Source: an uncultured Clostridia bacterium
Lineage (GTDB): Bacteria; Bacillota; Clostridia; Oscillospirales; Ruminococcaceae
Reading direction: 5' to 3'
Assembly (NCBI GenBank): GCA_947177735.1
Contig: CAMWVP010000019.1
Location: 1-32,273 of the forward strand
DNA: 32,273 bases
Position numbers and translations under genes: made by a program. Positions 10,138 to 19,152 of this stretch are shown piece after piece; the stretch's first letter is position 1, and every line of letters starts with the position of its first letter. The notes beneath the pieces are model-generated. The model was not told the DNA's origin. It saw only the letters and a program-made list of their open reading frames with translations, and ran no database searches.

Positions 10138-10611
10138 ATGTTTACGGAAAAAGTTAAAAACGCGGCGGAGAAGGTCATGCCCGTCGAAAAAAGATTTATT
10201 GAGAAGCTCGAGAGCTTTTTTGCCGAAAAGCCGCGCAGACTTATTGTCAGCGGCGTTGCGGCAGTGCTGCTTTTATTTCTGCTGTTTGTAATAACGGAAC
10301 GGGTTGATTTCTTCAGCGTTCCGAACGCGGTTCTGGGTCTGGCAGAGCTTATGGCGGTAGGTGCTTTCTTTGCCAATATAAATGAGTTTTCGCTAAAGAA
10401 ATTCGCTGCTGCCGTTTCCGTGGCTGCGGTAATACTGTATCTTGCGCTGATGACATACGGTGTGCTTGTCGGTGTGAATCTGAGCCAAATTGATTCCGCA
10501 ATCGCTATGTGGACTGGACACGTTATTCTGGCAATACCCGTTTGCGCGACCGCAATAACTCTGACCGTGCTTTTTGTATATTTCACGGTGTGCAGGAAAA
10601 AACGTTCCTAA
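10138..10611 (+). CDS. small membrane protein, unknown function
   Basis: 157 aa, about four hydrophobic segments, basic C-terminus CRKKRS; RBS gtgaggagg. Confidence 0.8.
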   Translation: MFTEKVKNAAEKVMPVEKRFIEKLESFFAEKPRRLIVSGVAAVLLLFLLFVITERVDFFSVPNAVLGLAELMAVGAFFANINEFSLKKFAAAVSVAAVILYLALMTYGVLVGVNLSQIDSAIAMWTGHVILAIPVCATAITLTVLFVYFTVCRKKRS

Positions 10612-10652
10612 TAGACTGCTGATGTAACCGTAACATAAGAAAGGGGTCTAAT

Positions 10653-11135
10653 ATGACAAACAACTATGAAGAACTCGGAAAATACAGTTTTGGCGCTCTT
10701 TTCAATGCCGCCGCACGAAAGCTGTTTGAAAAGAAGGCAGTGCGTTTGACGTTATGTGTTGCCGCAGCGATTGCTTCGATCATGGGAATGTCTACGGTTT
10801 ATCGATATTGCTACCCTACAATATGGTGGTTGTACGACTTGTTATGTCTGCCTGCTTTTACCGTGTGGACTGCGTCATCCGCGGGCTTTATTGCGAATAT
10901 CTGCGGCTATGGCATACGGAGTTACTTATGGATCACGGTCGGCTTGGGCGTGTTGTCGTGGCTGTGGAAAACCGCATATGATGTGCTCGGACATGCATGG
11001 TATCCCGATATGTGGACAGATTTCCGGAGCAGCATCGGCATTGAGCTTCTGCAAACCCTGCCGATGATGTTGGCGGCGGTGGGTATCATCCTGCTTATCG
11101 GAAAGGTTCTCACGCGCAGAAAAAAGAAAGCATAA
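10653..11135 (+). CDS. small membrane protein, unknown function
   Basis: 160 aa, about four hydrophobic segments, N-terminus MTNNYEELG, C-terminus LTRRKKKA; RBS aagaaagggg. Confidence 0.8.
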   Translation: MTNNYEELGKYSFGALFNAAARKLFEKKAVRLTLCVAAAIASIMGMSTVYRYCYPTIWWLYDLLCLPAFTVWTASSAGFIANICGYGIRSYLWITVGLGVLSWLWKTAYDVLGHAWYPDMWTDFRSSIGIELLQTLPMMLAAVGIILLIGKVLTRRKKKA

Positions 11136-11199
11136 TAAGACCGCGGCGTCGAGCTAATGACTCGGTTCGGTTAGTGGAGTATTGTTTTTGGAGGTGTAC

Positions 11200-11673
11200 A
11201 TGACAGACAATTACAAAGAATACGACGTACCGGAGATGGCGGCGGCTTTGCTGAACCGGGCGTTTGAAAAAAAGAAAACAAGAGTTACCGCTGCTTTGAT
11301 CATGCTGCTTGTGTCGATCTTTTGCATAAGAGAGCTGCACTCAGGCTGGTATATCATGGAAAATACGGGTTTCTCGTACGTATTGAGCATAATGCTTTTT
11401 GCGGCGGCTATCTTGAGCGGCGCAATACTGTTGTCGAGCTTGGGCGTCTTTAAGAAATGGAAATTCAACACGGGCGCGTTGGTATCGGCGCTATTGCTGT
11501 GGGGAGCGATGGCATTTCTGGGGGTGTTTACGACTTTGTATGCAGGCTCTGCTAATGAGGTCTGGATCGTCGTTGACAGATTGCTTTGGTATACCGCGCC
11601 AATGCTTGCCATATCCTTGGGGATCGTGATATTAACGGGAATGAGTTTCACGCGAGGAAAAAAGAAATCGTAA
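11200..11673 (+). CDS. small membrane protein, paralog of preceding gene
   Basis: N-terminus MTDNYKEYD, FEKKKTRVTAAL, C-terminus FTRGKKKS; RBS ggaggt; ATG at 11200 preferred. Confidence 0.8.
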   Translation: MTDNYKEYDVPEMAAALLNRAFEKKKTRVTAALIMLLVSIFCIRELHSGWYIMENTGFSYVLSIMLFAAAILSGAILLSSLGVFKKWKFNTGALVSALLLWGAMAFLGVFTTLYAGSANEVWIVVDRLLWYTAPMLAISLGIVILTGMSFTRGKKKS

Positions 11674-11682
11674 TAATATCGT

Positions 11683-11713
11683 GGCGCTGGGCGAAAGGCT
11701 CGGCGCCGTTTTT
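11683..11713 (+). terminator. Rho-independent terminator
   Basis: GGCGCTGGGC gaaag GCTCGGCGCC stem (with G-U pairs) followed by gTTTTT. Confidence 0.75.
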
Positions 11714-11769
11714 GTCGGAAACGGCGGTATGCTTTTTGAAAATATTTCTATATAATTTGTAAAAAATAC

Positions 11770-11798
11770 TTGAAAAATTTCCCCAAATATTGTACAAT
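11770..11798 (+). promoter_or_regulatory. sigma-A-type promoter upstream of pgk
   Basis: TTGAAA, 17-nt spacer, TACAAT (11793-11798). Confidence 0.65.
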
Positions 11799-11871
11799 AT
11801 ATAGTAGATAGTCAAAGTTTTGTCATTTGGCAGATTTTGACAAATTTCACTTACGAAAGGAAATAATTATT

Positions 11872-13092
11872 ATGGCTAAGCTCAACAAGAAGAATGTAGA
11901 GGATCTGAACGTCAAGGGGAAGTTCGTGCTGGTGCGCGTTGACTTCAACGTTCCGCTCAAGGACGGCAAGATCACCAACGACAACCGTATCACCGCGGCT
12001 CTGCCCACGATCAACAAGCTGACGGATAACGGCGCTAAGGTTGTTCTGTGCTCGCACCTCGGCAAGCCGAAGAACGGTCCCGAGGCTAAGTTCTCGCTGA
12101 AGCCCGCTGCCGACAGACTGGCGGAGCTGGTTAAGGGTAAGGTAACGTTCGCTCCCGACGATACAGTTGTAGGCGAAAACGCTAAGAAGGCGGTTGCGGC
12201 TATGGGCGAGGGCGATATCGTAGTCCTCGAGAACACACGTTTCCGCGGCGCGGACGAGACCAAGAACGGCGAGGGCTTCTCGAAGGAGCTTGCCGATCTC
12301 GTAAACGGCGAGATATTCGTTATGGACGCTTTCGGTTCTTCCCACAGAGCTCACGCTTCCACTGTAGGCGTTACCAAGTTCGTCAAGGAGACCGCTGTCG
12401 GCTATCTGATGAACAAGGAGATCGAGTTCCTCGGCAATGCCGTTGAGAGCCCCGAGAGACCGTTCGTTGCCGTACTCGGCGGCGCTAAGGTAGCGGATAA
12501 GCTGAACGTTATCTCCAACCTGCTCGAAAAGTGCGACACGCTCATCATCGGCGGCGGTATGGCTTACACCTTCCTCAAGGCACAGGGCATGGAAGTCGGC
12601 AAATCGTTGGTTGACGATGAGAAGATCGACTACTGCAAGGACATGATCGCTAAGGCTGAAAAGAACGGCAAGAAGCTGCTGCTCCCGATCGACACCACTA
12701 TCGCTGCGGGTTTCCCCGACCCGATCGACGCTCCCATTGAAGTATCTACGGTTGATTCCGATAAGATCCCCGCGGATATGGAGGGTCTGGATATCGGCCC
12801 CAAGACAATGGAGCTGTTCGCGAACGAGGTCAAGTCCGCTAAGACCGTTGTATGGAACGGCCCGATGGGCGTATTCGAGAATCCCATACTCGCTAAGGGC
12901 ACTATCGCGGTGGCTAAGGGCATGGCAGAGGCGAACGCTACGACTATCATCGGCGGCGGCGACTCGGCTGCGGCTGTTGTACAGCTCGGCTTCTCCGATA
13001 AGATGAGCCACATCTCCACCGGCGGCGGCGCGTCTCTGGAATACCTCGAGGGTAAGGGACTTCCCGGTATCGACGCTATTCAGGACAAGTAA
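11872..13092 (+). CDS. pgk: phosphoglycerate kinase
   Basis: [69 protein letters not shown]. Confidence 0.97.
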   Translation: MAKLNKKNVEDLNVKGKFVLVRVDFNVPLKDGKITNDNRITAALPTINKLTDNGAKVVLCSHLGKPKNGPEAKFSLKPAADRLAELVKGKVTFAPDDTVVGENAKKAVAAMGEGDIVVLENTRFRGADETKNGEGFSKELADLVNGEIFVMDAFGSSHRAHASTVGVTKFVKETAVGYLMNKEIEFLGNAVESPERPFVAVLGGAKVADKLNVISNLLEKCDTLIIGGGMAYTFLKAQGMEVGKSLVDDEKIDYCKDMIAKAEKNGKKLLLPIDTTIAAGFPDPIDAPIEVSTVDSDKIPADMEGLDIGPKTMELFANEVKSAKTVVWNGPMGVFENPILAKGTIAVAKGMAEANATTIIGGGDSAAAVVQLGFSDKMSHISTGGGASLEYLEGKGLPGIDAIQDK

Positions 13093-13129
13093 TCGCATTA
13101 TACCGCGCAAAACGCTGTTGACATTTTCG

Positions 13130-13166
13130 GTATGCCGCAGGCTTGCCACGGCAAGCGGCGGTATAC
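13130..13166 (+). terminator. strong hairpin between pgk and acyltransferase (terminator/attenuator or processing site)
   Basis: GTATGCCGC..GCTTGCC ac GGCAAGC..GGCGGTATAC; only a short T-rich tail. Confidence 0.45.
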
Positions 13167-13188
13167 TTTTGTTAAAAGGGAGACTCTG

Positions 13189-14289
13189 TTGACCGGACGA
13201 AAGTATTTTATCGATAACCTAAGGATTCTGTCAATTCTGATGCTGTTTCCGTTTCACGCGGCAATGTGCTTTCTGTCGGGCGGCTATTACGGCTATTATG
13301 TTTACGGCGGGGAGATGCCCGCGCTGCAATATATCGATCTTGCGGTGTATCCGTGGTGGATGTCCTTGATGTTCGCGCTTGCGGGAGCGTCGGCTTATTT
13401 CGCGCTCAAAAAACGGACGGCTGCCGAATACGCAAAGGAGCGCGTTCTGAGACTGCTTATTCCGTTCGTGAGCGGGCTGCTGCTTTGGATACCGATACAG
13501 AGCTTTACAGCTGACGTTTTTTACAACGGTTATCAAGGCGGATTTTTAAGGCACTATTCGGTTTTCTTCACAAAATGGACAGACCTTACGGGATATGACG
13601 GCGGGTTTACGCCCGGGCATTTATGGTTTATATTGTTCCTGTTTGTGTTTTCGTTGGTGTTCTTACCTTTGAACGCTTGGTATGCCAAACGTGATAAGAA
13701 GCCCGAGCTGTCGAAAATTCCCGTTGCGGTGATGATCGCGGGCGGATTTGTGCTGTTGAGCGCGTGCGGACTTGTCGCGAATGTCGGCGGAAAAGGCGTG
13801 CTTGAATTTGCGGTATGCTTTCTGTTGGGTTTCTTTTTGTTTACCGATGACGACGTGATAGAAAAGCTGAAACGTAACTGGATATTGCTTTGCGGCTTGT
13901 GGCTCGTGATGATGATCTTCCGCTGTGTTATGCGGAATGTTGGTATCGAAAGCGAAGCCTTTTGGTACCTTGATTTCAGAGCCTTGGAGTGGACGGGCGT
14001 TCTGGGAGCGGCAGCGGTCGGAGCTAAGTTTTTGGATTTCAAAAACGGGTTTACGGATTATTTTTCTCCTGCCTGTTTTCCGATTTACTGGCTTCACCAA
14101 ACCGTACTTGCGGCGGCAGCGTTCTTTATCGTAAAGATCGACTGCGCGGGCTTTATACGCTTCCTCTTGATAATATTCGTCAGCTTTGCCGTTACCTTAG
14201 GACTTTATGAGGTCTGCAAAAGGGCGGCTCCGCTTCGGTTTATTACGGGAATAAAAAAACGGAAAAGCTCGGAGGTGATATCACCGTAA
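13189..14289 (+). CDS. acyltransferase 3 family membrane protein
   Basis: YFIDNLRILSILMLFPFHAAMCF N-terminal motif and about 10 hydrophobic segments; TTG start at 13189 with RBS aaaaggga preferred over ATG 13132, which lies inside the hairpin. Confidence 0.8.
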   Translation: MTGRKYFIDNLRILSILMLFPFHAAMCFLSGGYYGYYVYGGEMPALQYIDLAVYPWWMSLMFALAGASAYFALKKRTAAEYAKERVLRLLIPFVSGLLLWIPIQSFTADVFYNGYQGGFLRHYSVFFTKWTDLTGYDGGFTPGHLWFILFLFVFSLVFLPLNAWYAKRDKKPELSKIPVAVMIAGGFVLLSACGLVANVGGKGVLEFAVCFLLGFFLFTDDDVIEKLKRNWILLCGLWLVMMIFRCVMRNVGIESEAFWYLDFRALEWTGVLGAAAVGAKFLDFKNGFTDYFSPACFPIYWLHQTVLAAAAFFIVKIDCAGFIRFLLIIFVSFAVTLGLYEVCKRAAPLRFITGIKKRKSSEVISP

Positions 14290-14323
14290 AAAACGAGACG
14301 TCCTTTATCGAAAGGAGAATCCA

Positions 14324-15511
14324 ATGACTTTAAACAATGAAAAAATCGAGTTGATAACCGACTGCACCATAGATCGCAAAGATGGCAACATAGAATTTGC
14401 GGAGATGAAGAACTCCAGATTCTGCGCCGTTGTTTCGGAATGTGATTTTAGCGGTTCGGAATTTCATCGTACTAATCTTTCGGGAGATTATTTTGAAAGC
14501 TCCGACATGAGCGGAGCCTACTTTGAAGAGGTCAACCTGTCGGGTGCGGGATTCGAGCGCTCAAATATAAGCGGCGCAGCGTTTACCGACGTAAATCTTC
14601 GCGGCGCGGCATTTGAGGGCTGCGACCTTTCGGGCGTTGAGATCACCGACTGCAAGCTCGACGGAATGACGGTCAACGGCTACGATAGTTCGGAGCTTAT
14701 CGAATTTTACAAAAACAACCATAAGGATAATGGGAATATGAAGAAGAATGCAAGAAAAGCAATTATCGCGGGCAACTGGAAAATGAACAAGACCCGCCCC
14801 GAGGCTAAGGCTCTGCTTGAGGAGCTCAAGCCCCTTGTAGCGGACGTTAAGAGCGTTGAGATCGTGGCGTGCGTACCGTTTACGAACCTCGAGACCGCGC
14901 TCAGCGTTACCGCCGGCACGAACATCAAGATCGGCGCGGAGAATTGCCACTTCGAGAAGAGCGGCGCGTTCACGGGTGAGATATCCGCGGATATGCTCGC
15001 GGAGATGGGCGTTGAGTATGTCGTTCTCGGTCACTCCGAGCGTCGTCAGTACTTCAACGAGACCGACGAGACCGTCAACAAGCGCACCAAGGCGGCGCTG
15101 GCTGCGGGCTTGAAGCCGATCGTATGCGTTGGCGAGCTGCTCTGGGAGCGCGAGTGCAACATCACCGAGGAGGTCATCGCTCGCCAGATCAAGCTTGATT
15201 TCTTCGCAATCTCCGCGGATGACGTAAAGAAGTGCGTTATCGCGTATGAGCCGGTTTGGGCTATCGGCACGGGCAAGACCGCGACCGCTGAGCAGGCGGA
15301 GGAGGTCTGCGCATTTATCCGCGCTCAGCTCGCAAAGCTGTACAGCGAGGACGTTGCCGAGGCTGTAACTATTCAGTACGGCGGCTCTATGAACGCGAAG
15401 AACGCCGAGGAGCTCGTCTCCAAGACCAACGTTGACGGCGGTCTTATCGGCGGCGCTTCCCTTAAAGCTGAGGACTTCACCGTAATTATTAAGGCTGCGG
15501 AGAACGGCTGA
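14324..15511 (+). CDS. tpiA: pentapeptide-repeat domain fused in frame to triosephosphate isomerase
   Basis: Residues 1-138 carry repeats (CDFSG SEFHR TNLSG DYFES SDMSG AYFEE VNLSG AGFER SNISG AAFTD VNLRG AAFEG CDLSG); residues 139-395 are a complete TIM with GNWKMN, GHSERR, YEPVWAIGTG, QYGGSM, GGLIGGASL. TIM-only start would be ATG 14738. Confidence 0.9.
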   Translation: MTLNNEKIELITDCTIDRKDGNIEFAEMKNSRFCAVVSECDFSGSEFHRTNLSGDYFESSDMSGAYFEEVNLSGAGFERSNISGAAFTDVNLRGAAFEGCDLSGVEITDCKLDGMTVNGYDSSELIEFYKNNHKDNGNMKKNARKAIIAGNWKMNKTRPEAKALLEELKPLVADVKSVEIVACVPFTNLETALSVTAGTNIKIGAENCHFEKSGAFTGEISADMLAEMGVEYVVLGHSERRQYFNETDETVNKRTKAALAAGLKPIVCVGELLWERECNITEEVIARQIKLDFFAISADDVKKCVIAYEPVWAIGTGKTATAEQAEEVCAFIRAQLAKLYSEDVAEAVTIQYGGSMNAKNAEELVSKTNVDGGLIGGASLKAEDFTVIIKAAENG

Positions 15512-15981
15512 TGAAGAAACGCGCGTTATTTCTGAACTTATCGCTGATATTCGGCGTTGCGTATCACGCACTGTTTATCGCGGGGTATCTGCTGCAAAAG
15601 CCGCTGTTCGGCTGGCAATATCCTCCCGAAACGTTAGAGCAGCTTGAAACAGTATATTGTGTGCCTGTAATAGTTGTTACGGCGGTTTGCGGCATTGGCT
15701 TTGCAGTGTTCGCGCTGTTGATGAGGAAAAACACGTCGCGAGGTTTGTTTGTCGGTGCGGTAGTTTTTTCCGGCGGAGCGTTCGTTGTCGAAAGGATAGC
15801 GAACAACATTGCGGCGAACAACATTATTTTATTAAATAAGTTAAAAGCTGAAAATGGTGAACTTGGAGTAATAGCATATGGTTTGAATAGTACTGCGGTT
15901 GCGGCGCTTGATATGTTTTTGCTCCCGTTGTTTGCGGCGGCAATAGTGCTGATGTGCTGCGCGGCTTGTGTAAAAGAATAA
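15511..15981 (+). CDS. small membrane protein, unknown function
   Basis: 156 aa, about four hydrophobic segments; start codon overlaps the tpiA stop (TGATG). Confidence 0.75.
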   Translation: MKKRALFLNLSLIFGVAYHALFIAGYLLQKPLFGWQYPPETLEQLETVYCVPVIVVTAVCGIGFAVFALLMRKNTSRGLFVGAVVFSGGAFVVERIANNIAANNIILLNKLKAENGELGVIAYGLNSTAVAALDMFLLPLFAAAIVLMCCAACVKE

Positions 15982-15999
15982 TTTTTAGGAGATGATAAT

Positions 16000-17574
16000 A
16001 TGGCTGTTAAACCTGTTTTATTAGTAGTAATGGACGGCGTCGGCTACTCCAAGACCGGACTTGGCGACGCTGTTACCGAGGCGAAAACGCCCACTTTGGA
16101 CTGGCTCCTCGCGAACTGCCCGAACACGCGCCTTAAAGCGCACGGCGACGCGGTAGGTCTGCCCAGCGACGACGATATGGGCAATTCCGAGGTCGGACAC
16201 AACGCGCTCGGCTGCGGACAGATATACTCGCAGGGCGCTAAGCTCGTAAACGAGAACATCGAGAGCGGCAAGATGTACGATTCGTCTGCGTGGAAAGAGA
16301 TCGTTGAGAATGTTAAGGCAAAGGACAGCACGCTGCACTTTATCGGCTTGCTTTCCGACGGCAACGTTCACTCGAATATATCCCACCTGTTCAATATGCT
16401 CAAAAGGGCTAAGGCGGACGGCGTTAAAAAGGCGCGCGTTCACGTTCTGTTGGACGGGCGCGACGTTCCGTCCGATTCCGCGCTGACTTATATTCAGCAG
16501 CTTGAGGACGTCCTGAGCGAGTTGAACGACGGCTCGTTTGACGGCAAGATCGCGAGCGGCGGCGGACGTATGACTATCACAATGGATCGTTACCAAGCCG
16601 ATTGGGCAATGGTAGAGCGTGGCTGGAATATCCACGTTAAGGGCGAGGGCAGAACGTTCGCATCCGCGACCGAGGCTGTTCAGACGTACCGTACCGAGCT
16701 CGGCAAGGCAGACGACCAGAATCTCCCCGGCTTTGTTATCGCGGAGAACGGAGTTCCCGTAGGCAAGATCGTTGACGGCGACAGCGTTATCCTGTACAAC
16801 TTCCGCGGCGACCGCGCTATCGAGCTGTCTATGGCGTTCGATATGGACGAGTTCAACCATTTTAACCGCGGCAAGAAGCCTGACGTTTGCTACGCGGGTA
16901 TGCTGCAATATGACGGCGATCTCAAGCTTCCCGCACGCTTCCTCGTTAATCCTCCTGAAATTCACGACACGCTCTCCGAGGTGCTTGTGGCGGCGGGTCT
17001 GAACCAGTACGCGGTATCGGAAACTCAGAAGTACGGTCACGTTACCTATTTCTGGAACGGCAACCGCAGCGGCAAGTTCTCCGAGGAGCTGGAGACGTTC
17101 AAGGAGATCCCCTCCGACAAGGTAAGCTTTGACGAGCGCCCGTGGATGAAGTCCGCGGATATCGTCGACGACCTTATCGAAGCGATCAAGTCTAAGAAGT
17201 ACGACTTCCTGCGCTGCAACTTCCCGAACGGCGATATGGTCGGACATACCGGTTCTATGGAGGCTACGATAATCGGCGTTGAGTCTGTCGATATCGGTCT
17301 CGCGAGACTGAAGAAGGTATGCGACGAGTACGGCGTTACAATGCTCGTTACCGCAGACCACGGCAACGCGGACGAGATGCTCGAGAAGAATAAGAAGGGC
17401 GAAGTGCAGGTACGCACAGCGCACTCGTTGAACCCCGTTCCGTTCATCATCTACGACAAGGACGTGAAGTACACCATCAAGGACGGCGAATACGGTCTGT
17501 CCAACGTCGCGCCCACCGTTGTGAAGATGTTCGGTCTGACCGCTCCCGACTGCTGGCAGCCGTCGATGATCTGA
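16000..17574 (+). CDS. gpmI: 2,3-bisphosphoglycerate-independent phosphoglycerate mutase
   Basis: VMDGVGYS, DDMGNSEVGHNALGCGQIYSQGAKLV, LLDGRDVPSDSA, MTITMDRY, NFPNGDMVGHTGS, TADHGNADEM. Confidence 0.96.
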   Translation: MAVKPVLLVVMDGVGYSKTGLGDAVTEAKTPTLDWLLANCPNTRLKAHGDAVGLPSDDDMGNSEVGHNALGCGQIYSQGAKLVNENIESGKMYDSSAWKEIVENVKAKDSTLHFIGLLSDGNVHSNISHLFNMLKRAKADGVKKARVHVLLDGRDVPSDSALTYIQQLEDVLSELNDGSFDGKIASGGGRMTITMDRYQADWAMVERGWNIHVKGEGRTFASATEAVQTYRTELGKADDQNLPGFVIAENGVPVGKIVDGDSVILYNFRGDRAIELSMAFDMDEFNHFNRGKKPDVCYAGMLQYDGDLKLPARFLVNPPEIHDTLSEVLVAAGLNQYAVSETQKYGHVTYFWNGNRSGKFSEELETFKEIPSDKVSFDERPWMKSADIVDDLIEAIKSKKYDFLRCNFPNGDMVGHTGSMEATIIGVESVDIGLARLKKVCDEYGVTMLVTADHGNADEMLEKNKKGEVQVRTAHSLNPVPFIIYDKDVKYTIKDGEYGLSNVAPTVVKMFGLTAPDCWQPSMI

Positions 17575-17619
17575 CGGTAAAACGGCAGTGTCAGGTTTTT
17601 AGGGAATGTGAGAAATAGA

Positions 17620-17673
17620 AGTATTGTGGTGTCGAGCGAAAGGGCTAGACACCACAATTTCTTATGGAACGGC
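17620..17673 (+). repeat. hairpin repeat element, isolated copy (unit 0)
   Basis: agtATTGTGGTGTCGAGC gaaagg GCTAGACACCACAATttcttatggaacg: 14 of 15 positions pair; flanks match the three-copy array at 19153-19416. Confidence 0.85.
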
Positions 17674-17740
17674 AAAAAAAATCCCGGACGCGCAATATCG
17701 GCGTATAAAAAGGCTACTGTATAAGTGAGGGGGTGAAGGT

Positions 17741-18301
17741 ATGACGGACGAAGAGATAATACGCCTGTTCGGGGAGCGTTCGGAGCGCGCGATCGCAGAG
17801 GCGCAGAGGCGCTACGGCGGCTTGTGCAGGCGCGTCGCGGTGAATGTTCTCGGCAGCGCCGAGGACGCTGAGGAGTGCCTTAACGACGCGCTGTATGCGG
17901 TCTGGAACGCGATACCTCCCGAGTGTCCGCAGTCGCTGTGCGCGTTCATAGCGCGGATAACGCGCAATCACGCGCTGACAAGGCTCAAGGCTCGGCGCAG
18001 GCAAAAGCGCGGAGGCGGTGAGCCCGAGGTGCTGTTGTCGGAGCTGGGAGAGTGTGTGCCGACGGAGGATTTCGCGGACAAGCTCATTGACGGGCAGCAC
18101 CTGGGCGAACTGATAAGCGGCTTCCTGAACGCGCAGAGCGAGGTAAACGCGGCAGTGTTTACGGAGAGATATTTTCATTGCAGACCCATCGCCGAGATCG
18201 CGCGGGAGAGCGGCTTCTCACAGAGCAAAGTCACGTCGATACTGCACAGAATGAGGGAAAAGCTCCGTCGGGAGCTTGCTGAGAAGGGGGAGTTCATATG
18301 A
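17741..18301 (+). CDS. ECF-type RNA polymerase sigma factor
   Basis: Sigma-70 region 2 (VLGSAEDAEECLNDALYAVWNAIPP) and region 4 helix-turn-helix (IAEIARESGFSQSKVTSILHRMREKLRREL). Confidence 0.9.
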   Translation: MTDEEIIRLFGERSERAIAEAQRRYGGLCRRVAVNVLGSAEDAEECLNDALYAVWNAIPPECPQSLCAFIARITRNHALTRLKARRRQKRGGGEPEVLLSELGECVPTEDFADKLIDGQHLGELISGFLNAQSEVNAAVFTERYFHCRPIAEIARESGFSQSKVTSILHRMREKLRRELAEKGEFI

Positions 18302-19119
18302 CGGCGGAGAGCATTTTCGAGGGCGTTTCGTACATCGACGACGCCTTGATAGAGCGCTCGGGTGGCGTACTGAAACGGCGGCGCTTTGCCGCGGCAGTGA
18401 GAACGGTCGCAGGCGTTGCAGCGGCGCTGGTGCTGGCATTCGGAGGGTTGTTGGCGTACCGCGCGGTAATATTGTCCAAGACGGGCACTGACAGTCCCGT
18501 GTCTCCGATAATAACGGCGCAGCTTGACGGTGCGGATTATGAGTTCGTGAAAAAGGGAAGCGAGTTCCTGAAAGAGCACGGACTGTCCGTGCCTACCGAG
18601 GAGCTCAAAAGCGCGTATATCGGCGGCTGTTATGTTGAGTTTTACGGCTATCATGATATGCCCGACGGTGAGTTTGAGTTCTATGAGCTGAACGGCTGTC
18701 CGAACCGTGACATCATCATCGGCGATCGCGGCGGCAGGCGGTCGTACTGGGCAATGATGTGCATTGACTTACCGGGCGGAACCGTGAGCGAGCGGCTGGC
18801 GCATAAGGGCTATTATTCGGCTGAGGATGTTCATTCGCTGCGTGTTTACGGCAAAAAGGTGCGCGGCAGGGAAAAGACCAATGAGATATGGAACGCGCTC
18901 CAGAACGGCACGGAGATAGACGGCAATCGTTACGACGCTCTTATCAAAGGCGACGGCTACGACGAAGCGAACGCGCAGGAGGTCTATACGCGTCACGCCG
19001 ACAGCGCGGTGGAGATAGTGTTCAACTACGGCGAGCTGAACTGCCTGCGCCTGACCTACTATACGGATATCGGGTGCTTTAGCGGCATCGGGTATATTCT
19101 CGGCGAAGTGACATTCTGA
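18298..19119 (+). CDS. single-pass membrane protein, candidate anti-sigma factor
   Basis: ATGA overlap with the sigma gene; cytosolic N-terminus then TM (AAVRTVAGVAAALVLAFGGLLAYRAVI). Confidence 0.65.
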   Translation: MTAESIFEGVSYIDDALIERSGGVLKRRRFAAAVRTVAGVAAALVLAFGGLLAYRAVILSKTGTDSPVSPIITAQLDGADYEFVKKGSEFLKEHGLSVPTEELKSAYIGGCYVEFYGYHDMPDGEFEFYELNGCPNRDIIIGDRGGRRSYWAMMCIDLPGGTVSERLAHKGYYSAEDVHSLRVYGKKVRGREKTNEIWNALQNGTEIDGNRYDALIKGDGYDEANAQEVYTRHADSAVEIVFNYGELNCLRLTYYTDIGCFSGIGYILGEVTF

Positions 19120-19152
19120 ATTTATCGCGGCATTAGGGAGCGGGCGGTAAAG

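Noticed and set aside
11851-13149. 432 aa minus-strand ORF opposite pgk
   Set aside because: Antisense artefact over a well-recognised gene.
16021-17424. 467 aa minus-strand ORF opposite gpmI
   Set aside because: Same antisense codon-bias artefact; no RBS or motif, entirely inside a conserved gene.
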